NCBI RefSeq assembly: GCF_002920615.1
Contig: NZ_PQSU01000037.1
Span: 24,578 to 88,577 of the forward strand
DNA length: 64,000 nucleotides
From: Streptomyces sp. Ru62
Lineage (GTDB): Bacteria; Actinomycetota; Actinomycetes; Streptomycetales; Streptomycetaceae
Direction of reading: 5' to 3'
The notes beneath the pieces are model-generated. The model made no database searches and had not been told where the DNA came from. It was given only the letters and a program-made list of their open reading frames with translations. This document shows, one piece after another, positions 51,401-60,349 of this stretch. Each line of letters opens with the position of its first letter. Position 1 is the first letter of the stretch. The translations under genes were made by a program, and so were the position numbers.

Positions 51401-53024
51401 TCATGGAGCTGGCAGTCGGCCCGCGTCGACGTGGTCGGCGAGATAGATCACGGCAGCCTGCGGGTCGATACCGAAGGCGGCGGCGACGAGCTTGGGGTCC
51501 AGCGTGTTCACCAGGTCGACCAGACGGGTGCTGCGGATCATCCGGGGCGGGAAGCCACAGGCGTCAAGAATGTGAGACAGATAGGCAGTTGAGGCCGGGC
51601 TGCGCCCGGCCTTTGTTCCTTTGGTGACCATGACATACGGGTTCTCGGTCCGCCAGGCATCGCGGTGCTGCAGACATCGCTGCAGCACCGTCCAGGAGGC
51701 GGGGTCCAGAGGAACGGAGTGGGGTCGTTTGCCGAGCCGGACACTCTGGGAGAGATGATCTACTTCGGTGACCTGGAGCAACCGGACCTCCGAGCTGGAG
51801 GCGCCGTGCAGCAGGGCGAGCATGCCCACCAGCGCCTCGTGGGGGTGGACGTGTGCTTCGGTCGTCCAGCGTCGGAACAGCTCGCGCTGCTGGTCGAGGG
51901 TGAGGGTCTGGCCTCGGAAGCCATTTGCCTCCTTCGCGACCAGGCCGCGGGTCGGGTCGATCAGTACCAGCTTCTGGGCCCGCGCGAAGCGGAAGAACTG
52001 CCGCAGCACGGTCAGTCGCCGCTTGCGCCCCTTGGGGAGGATGGCCAGGAAGGCTTCGATGTCGTGCACATCGACGAGGGACCATTCGCTCTTGTGCCGC
52101 TCGTTGATCAGGAAGATGGCCAGGTCCCGCAGGGTGGCCAGGGCGGTTTCCAAGGTGTGGTTGCTGCGGGGGGCGGGTGCCGGCTCGGCGAGCACGGTCC
52201 TGAGCTCGCATTCGGGAGATGTCGAATGCCGCGACGGCCGGTCGCAGGAGCTCGGGCACGGCCTCGACCCGGCGACGACGTCGGCCGGCGGCGAGTCGTT
52301 CGGCCTGGTCGGTGGGAAGGGCCAGGTTGTGGAGGGTGAAAAAGTCCTCGAGTGCACGGGCGAAAGAGCCCATCGACCGTCCGGTTCTGCGGGACCGTTC
52401 AAGAAGTGCCCGGGGCGAGTTGGAGTGCTCGTCTTCCAGGAGCCGTCCCAGGTCGGTGACGAAGCCGCAGGCTCTGGCGACGCAGTGGCGGGCCGCGACC
52501 TGGGTGACGAAATCGGCGAGCCATTCGGGCGGGTCGTGGAGTCGTTCCCGAAGGTGTTCGCCGCGAATGAAGGGACGGCCGGGGTGCTTTTGCCAGCAGG
52601 CTGAGCACAGCCCCAGCCCGGAATGGCGCCGGAGTTGCCCGCATTCGCTGCAGATCCTCGGCGGCTTCTTCTCCGGCCGGGGCCGTGAACAGTGACCGCA
52701 CCAGCCGGTCTTCTCGCGGAGATAGCCTGGCTTTCCGCAGCGCGGGCACGCCCGCTGGCCAGCCAGCAGGCCGGCCTTGCGGCGGCATTCCCGGCACAGC
52801 TGGTTCTTCGGTGACCGGACCGGGTGACCGCATTCCTTGCAGACGCGCGAGCAGGTGATGCACCGGCCGGTGTCGTTCTGCAGCACGCGGTCGAGACCGC
52901 AGGAGGGGCAAGGGGCCTTGGTGGCTTCCTCTTTCATACGACGCCAGCACCGCCAGCAGTGCTGGCGGTCGAGATAGCCGACCGGTTCGCCGCAGGTGAC
53001 ACAGTCGCGTTGCTTCTTGCCCAT
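51401..53024 (-). pseudogene. Zinc-ribbon tyrosine recombinase, frameshifted at a G6 run
   Basis: Two frames make one protein of about 540 residues. Frame one (from 53024): four Cys-pair ribbons (CVTCGEPVGYLDRQHCWRC; CPSCGLDRVLQNDTGRCITC; CPRCGKPGYLREKTGWCGHC; CSECGQLRRHSGLGLCSACW), then a helical region to ARRAGTRP. Frame two: SNHTLETALATLRDLAIFLI, RRLTVLRQFFRFARAQKLVL and a C-terminal recombinase-like domain ending VIYLADHVDAGRL. The join is at a run of six G at 52168-52173; one G fewer restores the frame. The catalytic set looks degenerate (GASSSEVR instead of GLRxSE; STRL without the HxxR His). It is the third gene of a recombinase trio. Confidence 0.75.
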
Positions 53025-53036
53025 CCCGGCCTGCCG

Positions 53037-53351
53037 TCACAGAGGCGGCATCGACCGGCCCCGGGCCGAGGCGGCCTGCGGCAGGTCGGCGACCGGGCGA
53101 GGGGGCGCGATCGGCCGCTCGATGGGGGTGGTGTCGACCTCGATCAGGTCGTTGGGGGTGCACTCCAGCGCGGTGCACAACGCGGCCAGTGTGGTCATCT
53201 TCACCTGCGAGGGCTCCTTGGTGAACAGGGCGGACACCGACGCCGAGGACAGCTCCAGGCCCGCCTTCTCGGCCAGCAGCCGCCGCAGTTCGGTGCCGGT
53301 CCACACTTCGCGCTGGGCGGCGGCCATCCGCAGCCGCCATTGAATCTTCAC
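53037..53351 (-). CDS. Cro/C1-type HTH protein of the recombinase trio
   Basis: A 104-residue DNA-binding protein from a GTG (complement of 53349-53351) that overlaps the stop of the integrase gene (GTGA). The HTH is visible in WTGTELRRLLAEKAGLELSS, ASVSALFTKEPSQVKMTTLA and ALCTALECTPNDLIEVDTTP, close to the YozG/HigA-like short regulators. The Pro/Arg-rich C-terminus may contact a partner. It is 12 bp upstream of the zinc-ribbon recombinase start, so all three genes form one transcript. The likely role is excision control or regulation. Confidence 0.85.
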   Translation of the reverse strand: MKIQWRLRMAAAQREVWTGTELRRLLAEKAGLELSSASVSALFTKEPSQVKMTTLAALCTALECTPNDLIEVDTTPIERPIAPPRPVADLPQAASARGRSMPPL

Positions 53352-54418
53352 GCTGTGGTGTCCTTCCCGCTCAGCTCGGCCAGAGTGCTGGCGACCGCAC
53401 GCTGATAGGCATCCTCGATGAATGTCGCTGACGGCCGGACATAACGCATGGTCGAGCTGACCGTCCAGTGACCGAGCATCTGCTGGATCGCCACCAGGTC
53501 GACACCCCGTTCGTAGTTGTGGGTCGCGCACGCTCTTCTCAACGCATGCGGGCTGAACCTCTCGGCCGCCGGCCGGCCTTCGAGTTCCATCAGATAGCGC
53601 AGGCGGTTGCGGATGGTCCCGCGATGGAGGCTGCCACCGGACTCGTCGGCGAACAGCACCGGCGAGTCGGGGAACTTGGGCCGCACGTCCTCCAGGAACC
53701 ATCGCAGCACCAGATCGAGGCCATCCAGCATAGGCACCCACCGCGGCCGTGGTCCGGACGTATGGGCGCCCTTACCGAACCGGACATGGAGTTTGCCGAA
53801 CGGGCCGCGGGAGAAGTGCAGGTCCGGCTTCTCCAGCAGTGATGCCTCCTCCGAGCGGAGCCCGGCGTGATATAGCGTCCGGAACATCGCATAGTCCCGC
53901 GCGGCGGGTCCGTACTTCCTCGCGGTCGCGATCCGCCGCTTCATGAAGTCGAAGAACTCGCCCACCCGCTCCGGCGTCGGCGGCGGCAACAGGGCCGGGG
54001 AATCGTCGCCGACGTGACGGGAGGCATTGAACTCGTCGATCGGGCAGACCCTGCGGTCGCCGAACGCGCCCTCGATCTCGGCCGCCTTGCGGGCCTGCAG
54101 GAACCGGTGGAAGCCCTTGAAGATCTGCACATACTCGCGCCGGGTGGATGTCTTGCGGCCTTGGACCGCCAGGTCCCCGACCACGCGGTCGATGTCCTCG
54201 GGCGTCACCTCCCACGCGGGCCGACCCAAGGCTTTGAGGGTCCGCTCCAGCAAGCCGATGTCGTTGTCGATGGTCACCGGACTGAACCCACGGGCCCTCC
54301 ACGAGGCAACGAACGCATCGACGCACGCGGTCTGGAACTGCCACGGATCCGTCGTCAGCGGCTCCTGCGGGATGGCCCCGCCCGCGATGACCTGCAGTCT
54401 CGCCTCGGCCACCGGCAC
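53348..54418 (-). CDS. Tyrosine recombinase/integrase (XerD-like)
   Basis: A 356-residue recombinase from a GTG at 54418. N-terminal SAM-like core-binding domain: WQFQTACVDAFVASWRARGF, TPEDIDRVVGDLAVQGRKTS. The catalytic domain is complete: Arg188 in YHAGLRSEEASLLE, a Lys in FGKGAHTSG, His291 and Arg294 in SPHALRRACATH, His317 in LGHWTVSSTM and the nucleophile Tyr326 in MRYVRPSA. It should cut and rejoin DNA at specific sites. It is the first gene of the trio and the only one with an intact active site. Confidence 0.93.
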   Translation of the reverse strand: MPVAEARLQVIAGGAIPQEPLTTDPWQFQTACVDAFVASWRARGFSPVTIDNDIGLLERTLKALGRPAWEVTPEDIDRVVGDLAVQGRKTSTRREYVQIFKGFHRFLQARKAAEIEGAFGDRRVCPIDEFNASRHVGDDSPALLPPPTPERVGEFFDFMKRRIATARKYGPAARDYAMFRTLYHAGLRSEEASLLEKPDLHFSRGPFGKLHVRFGKGAHTSGPRPRWVPMLDGLDLVLRWFLEDVRPKFPDSPVLFADESGGSLHRGTIRNRLRYLMELEGRPAAERFSPHALRRACATHNYERGVDLVAIQQMLGHWTVSSTMRYVRPSATFIEDAYQRAVASTLAELSGKDTTA

Positions 54419-55145
54419 ACCTTCCTCGCACCTGAACAGTTAAGGCAGCACCTGGAAAACCGGCGTGCCGCCACGAGAATCAACGAGGGCAGCGGGAAGG
54501 GGATACGGCCAGGCGGCAGCAGAAACTCTTCACGGGGAACAAGTGCCAGCCCCAGATGACTGGTATCCCCTCTTCCCCAACCCCGTCGTAGCCGAGTCCC
54601 TCCTGGACCGGCTCATCAACACCAGCCACCAGGTGATCATGAATGGGCCTAGCTACCGCCCGAACAAGCGGCCTAGGAACCCCACCGACAAGACCAAATA
54701 GGAAAAACCGGTGGACGTCGTCGGGATACGTGGCAGTAGAGGCGGTCGCTGGCGGTCCTTTCCCACCAGGGGGCGCTGGCCGGGCGGTTGCGCAGTCTCA
54801 GCCCAAGGTCGCGGTCGGCCGCGTTGCGCGCGACTGCGCCAGCAACGAGGTACCCCGGCCCTCCCATCAGGTTCCGGGCCTTGCGCCTCGGCCCTTCGGG
54901 CCCGTGTGAGCCAACTCGACACACCCTCGACGTGCTGCCCCCGCACCTTCGCCGAGCCAGGCAGCGCTGACACGCTGCTGGGACCCGCTGTGCTGACCAA
55001 GATCCGCCTTCGCCCAGGACGCCGCCGCGTTCGCGCCGCGGGTCCGCTTCGGCGACAGTGACGGACGCAGCGACGGCGCGGACACGCGGCGCGTTCGTCT
55101 CGCCCCGGGCGTGCCGTCATACCGGCGCGGCCAGCAAGGCCACAC
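54419..55145. other. Long intergenic region upstream of the recombinase trio
   Basis: No supported gene. A GGCCTAG motif occurs twice in 54647-54676 (GGGCCTAGC, then CGGCCTAGG), about 24 bp apart. A promoter and recombination site of the trio would be expected here, but no clear att-type sequence can be assigned by eye. Confidence 0.45.
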
Positions 55146-56195
55146 TCACCTCCCACCGTCTGTCCCCGAGCCCGGAAGCTGATCTGCGGGTGCATGACTG
55201 AGCTGATCCAAAAGGGTACGCAGCTCACCGCGGCGGATGTCGGGGTGGGCGGGTGCGGGGCCGGCCGGTTGCTGCGCGGGTACCGCAGACAGCCGCGGAG
55301 GCCGGACCTCCAGCGCGGTCTCGGCGAGCGGCAGGTGGGCGGGCCAGGGCATGGACGGCAGCCGGTAGACGGCGTCCTGGCACCAGGCTGCTGCCCCGGC
55401 GTTGGCCTTGGCGGCGATTTTCCGGGTGAGGCCCTGCTCCGGGCGGTAGTGCGCGCGAGGTGTGGAGATCAGCAGGCATGTCGGGGACAACGGAGCGAAG
55501 ACCTCGATCGTCTCGGGCAGCAGCGGGGGAGTGAGGCTGACGGTGCCGTCCTTGCGACGCAGGGCCACTCCGCTGTCGGCCAGGACCAGCCGAGGCTCCG
55601 CCGAGCGCAGCAGTACCAGGCGCCGGCCCGGGGCAGCGAGAAGGCCGCGGGTGCGCTCGAAGGCGCGGATCATGGCGCGCAGCACCGAGCGCGGGTCAGC
55701 GATCAACGACGGGTCGGGCGCCGTCCGTACAGCCGTCCAGAACACCTCAAGCCGCTCCGCCTGCGACAGCGGCCGCCCCAGCCGCTCCTCGCAGTACCCC
55801 ACTGCCTCCAGCGCCCACAGGGCCGGGAACAGATGCCGGCCCACCTGTTCATCGAAGGACCTGAACGCCTGGGTGCGCACCACCTGCCAGGCCAGCGCGT
55901 CCAGCGCGACCGCGTATCGCGCCTCGTCCAGCGGCCACTGTCCCTCACGCAAGGCGCGCAGAACCGGCGCACACGGGCCGTCGACGTGCCGGTCCAGATA
56001 GGTCTCCAAAGCCACGCGCCGTTCGCCCTCGGCGAGGGGATCGGTGTTGAAGTGCCGGGCCACGGCCGCGCGCCGCACCGGGGTGCGATGCTCCCCGCCG
56101 CCGCGCCGCCGTCCGAGGACGTGCCCGTCCTCGGCGAAGGCCCGCAGCCAGTACTGCGGCACCAAGTGGTGCTCCTTCGCCGTGTTCGCCCCCAC
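55146..56195 (-). CDS. DUF4238-family protein
   Basis: About 349 residues from the GTG at 56195. A GTG at 56231 lies in the same frame but upstream of a run of nine G (C9 at 56202-56210). The N-terminus EHHLVPQYWLRAFAEDG and AVARHFNTDPLAEGERRVAL carry the conserved His/Asn residues of DUF4238, followed by helical QVGRHLFPALWALEAVGYCE and AMIRAFERTRGLLAAPGRRL. DUF4238 proteins are often found in defence or mobile contexts and are suspected nucleases; function not proven. It lies 103 bp downstream of the kinase gene on the same strand and is probably its partner. Confidence 0.85.
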   Translation of the reverse strand: MGANTAKEHHLVPQYWLRAFAEDGHVLGRRRGGGEHRTPVRRAAVARHFNTDPLAEGERRVALETYLDRHVDGPCAPVLRALREGQWPLDEARYAVALDALAWQVVRTQAFRSFDEQVGRHLFPALWALEAVGYCEERLGRPLSQAERLEVFWTAVRTAPDPSLIADPRSVLRAMIRAFERTRGLLAAPGRRLVLLRSAEPRLVLADSGVALRRKDGTVSLTPPLLPETIEVFAPLSPTCLLISTPRAHYRPEQGLTRKIAAKANAGAAAWCQDAVYRLPSMPWPAHLPLAETALEVRPPRLSAVPAQQPAGPAPAHPDIRRGELRTLLDQLSHAPADQLPGSGTDGGR

Positions 56196-56297
56196 AACCA
56201 GCCCCCCCCCACGTCGTCGAGCGCGTTCCACCGGTGTGGCACACGCGCCGCCTCCTCCTCAGCGCCCGACCGTGCCTGGCGCCGATGTCCTTTGCGA

Positions 56298-59078
56298 TCA
56301 GCGGTCGGTCGCGGCGGCGATGGCGCTGCGGATGGCCATGTCCACCGAGCGCTCTCTGGCCAACTTGTAGTAGTAGCGCGCACTTCCAGGGTGCTCCCGC
56401 AGCGCACCGGCGAGGATCTGAGCGGCCTGGCCACGCAAGGCGCGCAGCCAATCCTGGGTTACGTCCTGCTGGTCGTACTCGTTGGATGCCGCGTCCCACG
56501 TGCACATGCCGCGGGCCGCCTCCTCCATCAGATCCCAGTTCTCTTCACGGGCGGCGTGGTCAGCGACCCCGCGCAGCCATGCGATGGCTCTCTTGGCTTC
56601 GTTGTAGTGCGGCCAGCCGGTGCCGTCTCCGTCGACGTGCCCGGTCATCGCCGCGACCAGGGTGAGAGCTTGTTCGGTGTTGGCGAGCAGCAGCGGTGCG
56701 GCGAGGTCCATGTCCAGGCGCGGCAGGGCATCCAGGTACAACTCGTAGTCGCCGCCGTGGTCGGCGGCGAGCGCGAGCAGCCGACGGGCTGCCTCGGTGT
56801 CCCCGTCCTCGGCTTTCTGCACAAGCTCCTGCGCCCGCGCGATGGGCAGCTCCAGGCGCGCGGCCATCTCGCGCTCGACCAGGTCGAGGAATTCCTCGAT
56901 GGTCTGCGGCCGGTTCGACGGCTCCCGGAAAGAGCATTGCTTTACGACCGCACGCCAGGGGCTGCCAGGCGGCGGAAGCAGCGGCACGTTGGCCTCGGGC
57001 TCGGTGCCCGTCAGCAGCCAGCCGATGACCTTACCCAGACTGTAGATGTCACTTGAGGGAGTGGCGTTGTGAGGATCGACGGACAGCTCGGGAGCGCGGA
57101 ATTCGGCCGTGCCGATCTCCCGGCCGGTGCGCCCAGGGGTGGTCGTCTGACCGTGAGGGCGGCGCACGATGCCCCAGTCGCCGAGAACCCACCGGCCGTC
57201 GAGGTGCAGGATGTTGGCCGGCTTGATGTCCCGGTGCAGGTACCCGAGACGGTGGGCGTCGGCCAGCGCGGCCGCGACCGCGTCCACCAGGGCCCGCAGT
57301 TCGTCGCCGTCGTGCTGCAGTTCCGGCTGAAGCTGCTCGGCGGTGGCCTGGGCCAGCGGCATGACGAACCACTCGCCCCGCGGGCTGAAGTCGAGGACCG
57401 GCATGACGTGGCGGTTCCCGCCGAGCCGCTGGGCGACCTCGACCTCGTGCCGCATTCGCGCGGTGAGCTTCTCGCGCAGCGACTTCGGCTTCTTGAAGGC
57501 GACGACGGTCTTCGTTGGCTTGTGGAGGGCCTCGTGGACGATCCCCATGCCGCCTTCGGCGCCGCCCGGAAGCGGGAACTTCTCCAGGGCGTAGTCGTCG
57601 CGCTCGCCGCGGGCTCGCCGGCGGACCTCGGCGTAGGGATCGGCGGCGTGCACCGGCGCCTGCTCCTCAACCACGGGCGATCCGGCAGGGAAGTGGCCGG
57701 TGATCTTCATCAGGACGGGGTGGATGGCGCCGATGTCGTTCGTCGGCAGTGCGCCCAGCAGGTAGGCGGGCCCGCCCTCGGGGCTCTGGGCCAGGCCCAG
57801 CACCTCGCCGAGCTGTATCTCGGCGGCCGCATCGCTCTTGCGGGCCGCAGCGTCGAGGGTGTGCAGTTCCACGCCGATGCCGGAACCGGCCCGCCCGGCC
57901 ACCAGGACGGCATCGCCGCCACCGCGCGCCACGTGCCCTGGGTAGGACACCGGAGTCACCGTCCAGTCCTCGCGCCCGCCGGCGCTCGTGCCGACGGCGA
58001 GGTCGACGACGGCGCTGTGCCCGCCGGCAGCAAGGAGGAAGCGCCGCTCGTCCAGCCAGGCGGCCGACCGCACCGCCGCGTCGAAGGCGATGGCGAACCG
58101 CTGCTGATCGCCTGCCCGGTCGCCGAGCCGGGTCAGTGCGAGGGTAGAGCCGGTGCTGGCGCCGAACGTTGCCCCCGATCCGGACAACACCCACACACTT
58201 CCATCGGGACCCGTCAGCAGGCTGGCATTCGTCTCGAACCCGCCGCCCACCGCCCGCAGCACGCCGCCATGCCACATCACCACCGCCGGCCCGCACAGCA
58301 CAAACACGGCTCCGTCCGGCAACACGACAGCGGCGCCGTGCACGCCCGGCAGCGACAGCCGCCACCGCAGCCCGCCCCGCCGCAGATTCACCTCCGCAAG
58401 CCCCGACTCGGTGGTGACCAGCGCCCGCTCCGGCGACTCCAAGGCAAGCCCGCTCGGACGCGACGTCCAGTCCTGCCCGGCCAGAACAAGAGAGGCAGTG
58501 ATACCCGGCTCAGTCCGGACCGGCACGGTGACCGGGCCGGACAAACGGGACGGCAGGGACAACGGCGGAGCCGCCTCCACCGGTTCCTGCAGCAGGAGTT
58601 CGTGCAGCGGCGTGTACGGCGGCCTCGGCGTGCGGAAAGCGGCACGAATCAGCCAGGCGAGCGAGGCAAGCCCACACACGGCTGCCTCCAAGTGGTCCTG
58701 GTCAAGGAGCACGCCCTGCCCGCCCACGACCGCCCGCAGATCATCGTCGACCGCACGGCCGGGAGTCCGTGCGCACACCAGAACCCAGCGCACCCCCGGC
58801 CCCAGACTCCGCTGCTCCCGTGCCCGCACGGCTGCCCGGGCGGCCTTGGCCACATCAAGTCCGGAGACCGACACCACGGTGACCGCGTAGTCGCGTCCGG
58901 CGAGTTCGAAGAACACGGCCGGCTCACCCGGCGCGCGAAAATCCACCGTCGCTTCCTCATCGGTGCGCCGGATCAGGGCCGCAACCACCTCGCCCAGGAG
59001 CCGGTGCCTGTCCGACTCGGACAGTTCAGTGCTGTGGCACTGACCGTACTCGGCCACCAACTCCCGTACGTCTTCCAT
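56298..59078 (-). CDS. Large Ser/Thr protein kinase with N-terminal propeller-like region
   Basis: A 926-residue protein from the ATG (complement of 59076-59078). About residues 1-170: an alpha/beta domain (FFELAGRDYAVTVVSVSGLD; VRWVLVCARTPGRAVDDDLR) that may be a PD-(D/E)xK- or TIR-like fold. About 200-480: beta-rich repeats resembling a propeller (AAVVLPDGAVFVLCGPAVVM; LTGPDGSVWVLSGSGATFG). About 495-770: protein kinase with GGMGIVHEAL, VVAFKKPKS (Lys), LGYLHRDIKPANILHLD, GDWGIVRR (DFG variant DWG) and GTAEFRAPEL. About 780-926: helical. No membrane segment, unlike the PknB group. It is followed by DUF4238. A defence role is suspected. Confidence 0.85.
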   Translation of the reverse strand: MEDVRELVAEYGQCHSTELSESDRHRLLGEVVAALIRRTDEEATVDFRAPGEPAVFFELAGRDYAVTVVSVSGLDVAKAARAAVRAREQRSLGPGVRWVLVCARTPGRAVDDDLRAVVGGQGVLLDQDHLEAAVCGLASLAWLIRAAFRTPRPPYTPLHELLLQEPVEAAPPLSLPSRLSGPVTVPVRTEPGITASLVLAGQDWTSRPSGLALESPERALVTTESGLAEVNLRRGGLRWRLSLPGVHGAAVVLPDGAVFVLCGPAVVMWHGGVLRAVGGGFETNASLLTGPDGSVWVLSGSGATFGASTGSTLALTRLGDRAGDQQRFAIAFDAAVRSAAWLDERRFLLAAGGHSAVVDLAVGTSAGGREDWTVTPVSYPGHVARGGGDAVLVAGRAGSGIGVELHTLDAAARKSDAAAEIQLGEVLGLAQSPEGGPAYLLGALPTNDIGAIHPVLMKITGHFPAGSPVVEEQAPVHAADPYAEVRRRARGERDDYALEKFPLPGGAEGGMGIVHEALHKPTKTVVAFKKPKSLREKLTARMRHEVEVAQRLGGNRHVMPVLDFSPRGEWFVMPLAQATAEQLQPELQHDGDELRALVDAVAAALADAHRLGYLHRDIKPANILHLDGRWVLGDWGIVRRPHGQTTTPGRTGREIGTAEFRAPELSVDPHNATPSSDIYSLGKVIGWLLTGTEPEANVPLLPPPGSPWRAVVKQCSFREPSNRPQTIEEFLDLVEREMAARLELPIARAQELVQKAEDGDTEAARRLLALAADHGGDYELYLDALPRLDMDLAAPLLLANTEQALTLVAAMTGHVDGDGTGWPHYNEAKRAIAWLRGVADHAAREENWDLMEEAARGMCTWDAASNEYDQQDVTQDWLRALRGQAAQILAGALREHPGSARYYYKLARERSVDMAIRSAIAAATDR

Positions 59079-59448
59079 CGACCCACCCCGTGCATCGTGC
59101 CCACCGGGCACAACGCCCGAAGACCCGATTGTCGCGCACAGACAGGACACCACACGTGCCGATCACAGAGTTCAGTCCCCACTTCACCAAGGCCCGCTCC
59201 CTGGCCCCCGGCCCTGGAACCCTCCGACCGGCGCCGGTCCGACGGCGTCACCGTTCCTCCGCTCTCGCGGCCGTCGCGGCGTGCAGCGCTTCCCCGCCGG
59301 GGCGGGTACCGCGCGGCAGAGGGGCGACCAGGCCTGCCTGGTGCCGGGCCCCGGCCGGTCACTGGCCGCAGCGCTCCTCAGATCAGCCGTTCCGCCTCGA
59401 CCGCTATCGCACTGGCTCCGCCGCGCATGGGTGGCGCGTCGTTGCCGA
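59079..59448. other. Upstream region of the kinase gene, no gene seen
   Basis: No reading frame with convincing coding character. The kinase promoter is expected in the first 100 bp. The rest appears to be rearranged sequence. Confidence 0.5.
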
Positions 59449-59631
59449 TCAGTTCCGGGCGCCGGTGTAGGCGTGGATCCGCCCGTAGTCGTAGTCAAGT
59501 AGCGCGGCCAGATGCGGGCCCGCCCACAGGGTAAACGTGAGGACGATCTCCCGTGCGTCCGCCATCTCGTGACCGGGGCGGAGGTATCCCAGGGAGGGCA
59601 CTGCGAGGCGGGTGAGCCGTTCCCGTTCCAT
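59449..59631 (-). CDS. Small hypothetical protein, perhaps a remnant
   Basis: A 60-residue reading from an ATG with AGTAGGAGG upstream: MERERLTRLAVPSLGYLRPG, then HEMADAREIVLTFTLWAGPH and LAALLDYDYGRIHAYTGARN. Another frame just upstream on the same strand shows GPNAIEILSVLADDLTP, which looks like the end of a preceding gene. No known domain. It is a candidate small protein or the last piece of a broken operon. Confidence 0.4.
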   Translation of the reverse strand: MERERLTRLAVPSLGYLRPGHEMADAREIVLTFTLWAGPHLAALLDYDYGRIHAYTGARN

Positions 59632-59805
59632 CCCGGCAGTGGCCTCCTACTGGGGGTGAGGTCGTCGGCGAGGACCGACAGGATCTCGATCGCGTTGGGC
59701 CCGGCGGTCTGCCTCCTGCCGGATACCTGCCCGCCCCAGCGGGCCGCTGACCTGCACCCGTGGGCACGCGCGGCTCTCGGCCCGCCCCTGCCGTCGACGA
59801 GATAA

Positions 59806-59940
59806 GGACACCGCGGTGGACGAGGACCGCCACCGGCATCCCGTCCGCTACCTGCGCGTACGCGAGGACCTGAGCCCCCAGCAGCTGCCGCCCCCAGGGG
59901 CCTAGTCCGGAGCCACGCCGATTGCTGCCGCGGGCGGCGG
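59806..59940 (+). repeat. Second copy of the DNA-ligase 3' end
   Basis: The segment encodes RHPVRYLRVREDLSPQQLPP and a TAG at 59903-59905, then 35 bp of 3' flank (TCCGGAGCCACGCC, then GCTGCCGCGGGCG). It matches 16086-16220 in the same orientation with scattered differences. The ligase coding part here is only about 30 codons. Confidence 0.75.
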
Positions 59941-60178
59941 CACCGACCAGTCTTCGACAGCGTCCTGATGCGACAAGCACGGGCCACGTCCACGGTTCAA
60001 CTCGAAGCCAGTACGCGGCCGTTCACGTCAGGTACGGCACCATACGGCGAACTACGGCGTACCTCCGACGACAGCCGGCGGGATGCCCCGCGAGGTTTTT
60101 CCCATCCGCGCGCAGCCGGTGTGACCAGATAGAAGCGCCACCTCCGCCTCGGAGGGCCGGCACGAAAGGAGCCCGACC

Positions 60179-60349
60179 GTGAAGAGAACACAACAGCCCG
60201 GACCGGATGCCGCTCACCGGGTCCTGCTGTGGCTGCTGGTGACCGCAGCCGCCGTGCTGGCCGCCCGGAGCCAGCAGTGGACCAGCGCCCTCACCACGGC
60301 GACCGCCGTCTACACCGTCGCCGGCCCGGACCGCGGGAGGGGTCTGTGA
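60179..60349 (+). CDS. Small single-pass membrane protein
   Basis: A 56-residue protein from a GTG at 60179 with AAAGGAG upstream. After a polar start (VKRTQQPGPDAAHRV) comes one hydrophobic helix (LLWLLVTAAAVLAARSQ) and a short Thr-rich end. Its stop overlaps the start of the next gene (GTGTGA), so the two are coupled. Function unknown. Confidence 0.6.
   Translation: MKRTQQPGPDAAHRVLLWLLVTAAAVLAARSQQWTSALTTATAVYTVAGPDRGRGL

Noticed and set aside
55194..57056. A 620-codon plus-strand open frame
   Set aside because: Antisense to DUF4238 and the kinase, low-complexity composition.
57069..59534. An 821-codon plus-strand open frame
   Set aside because: It is antisense to the kinase gene, rich in Arg, Gly and Pro with no domain, and arises from the high GC content.
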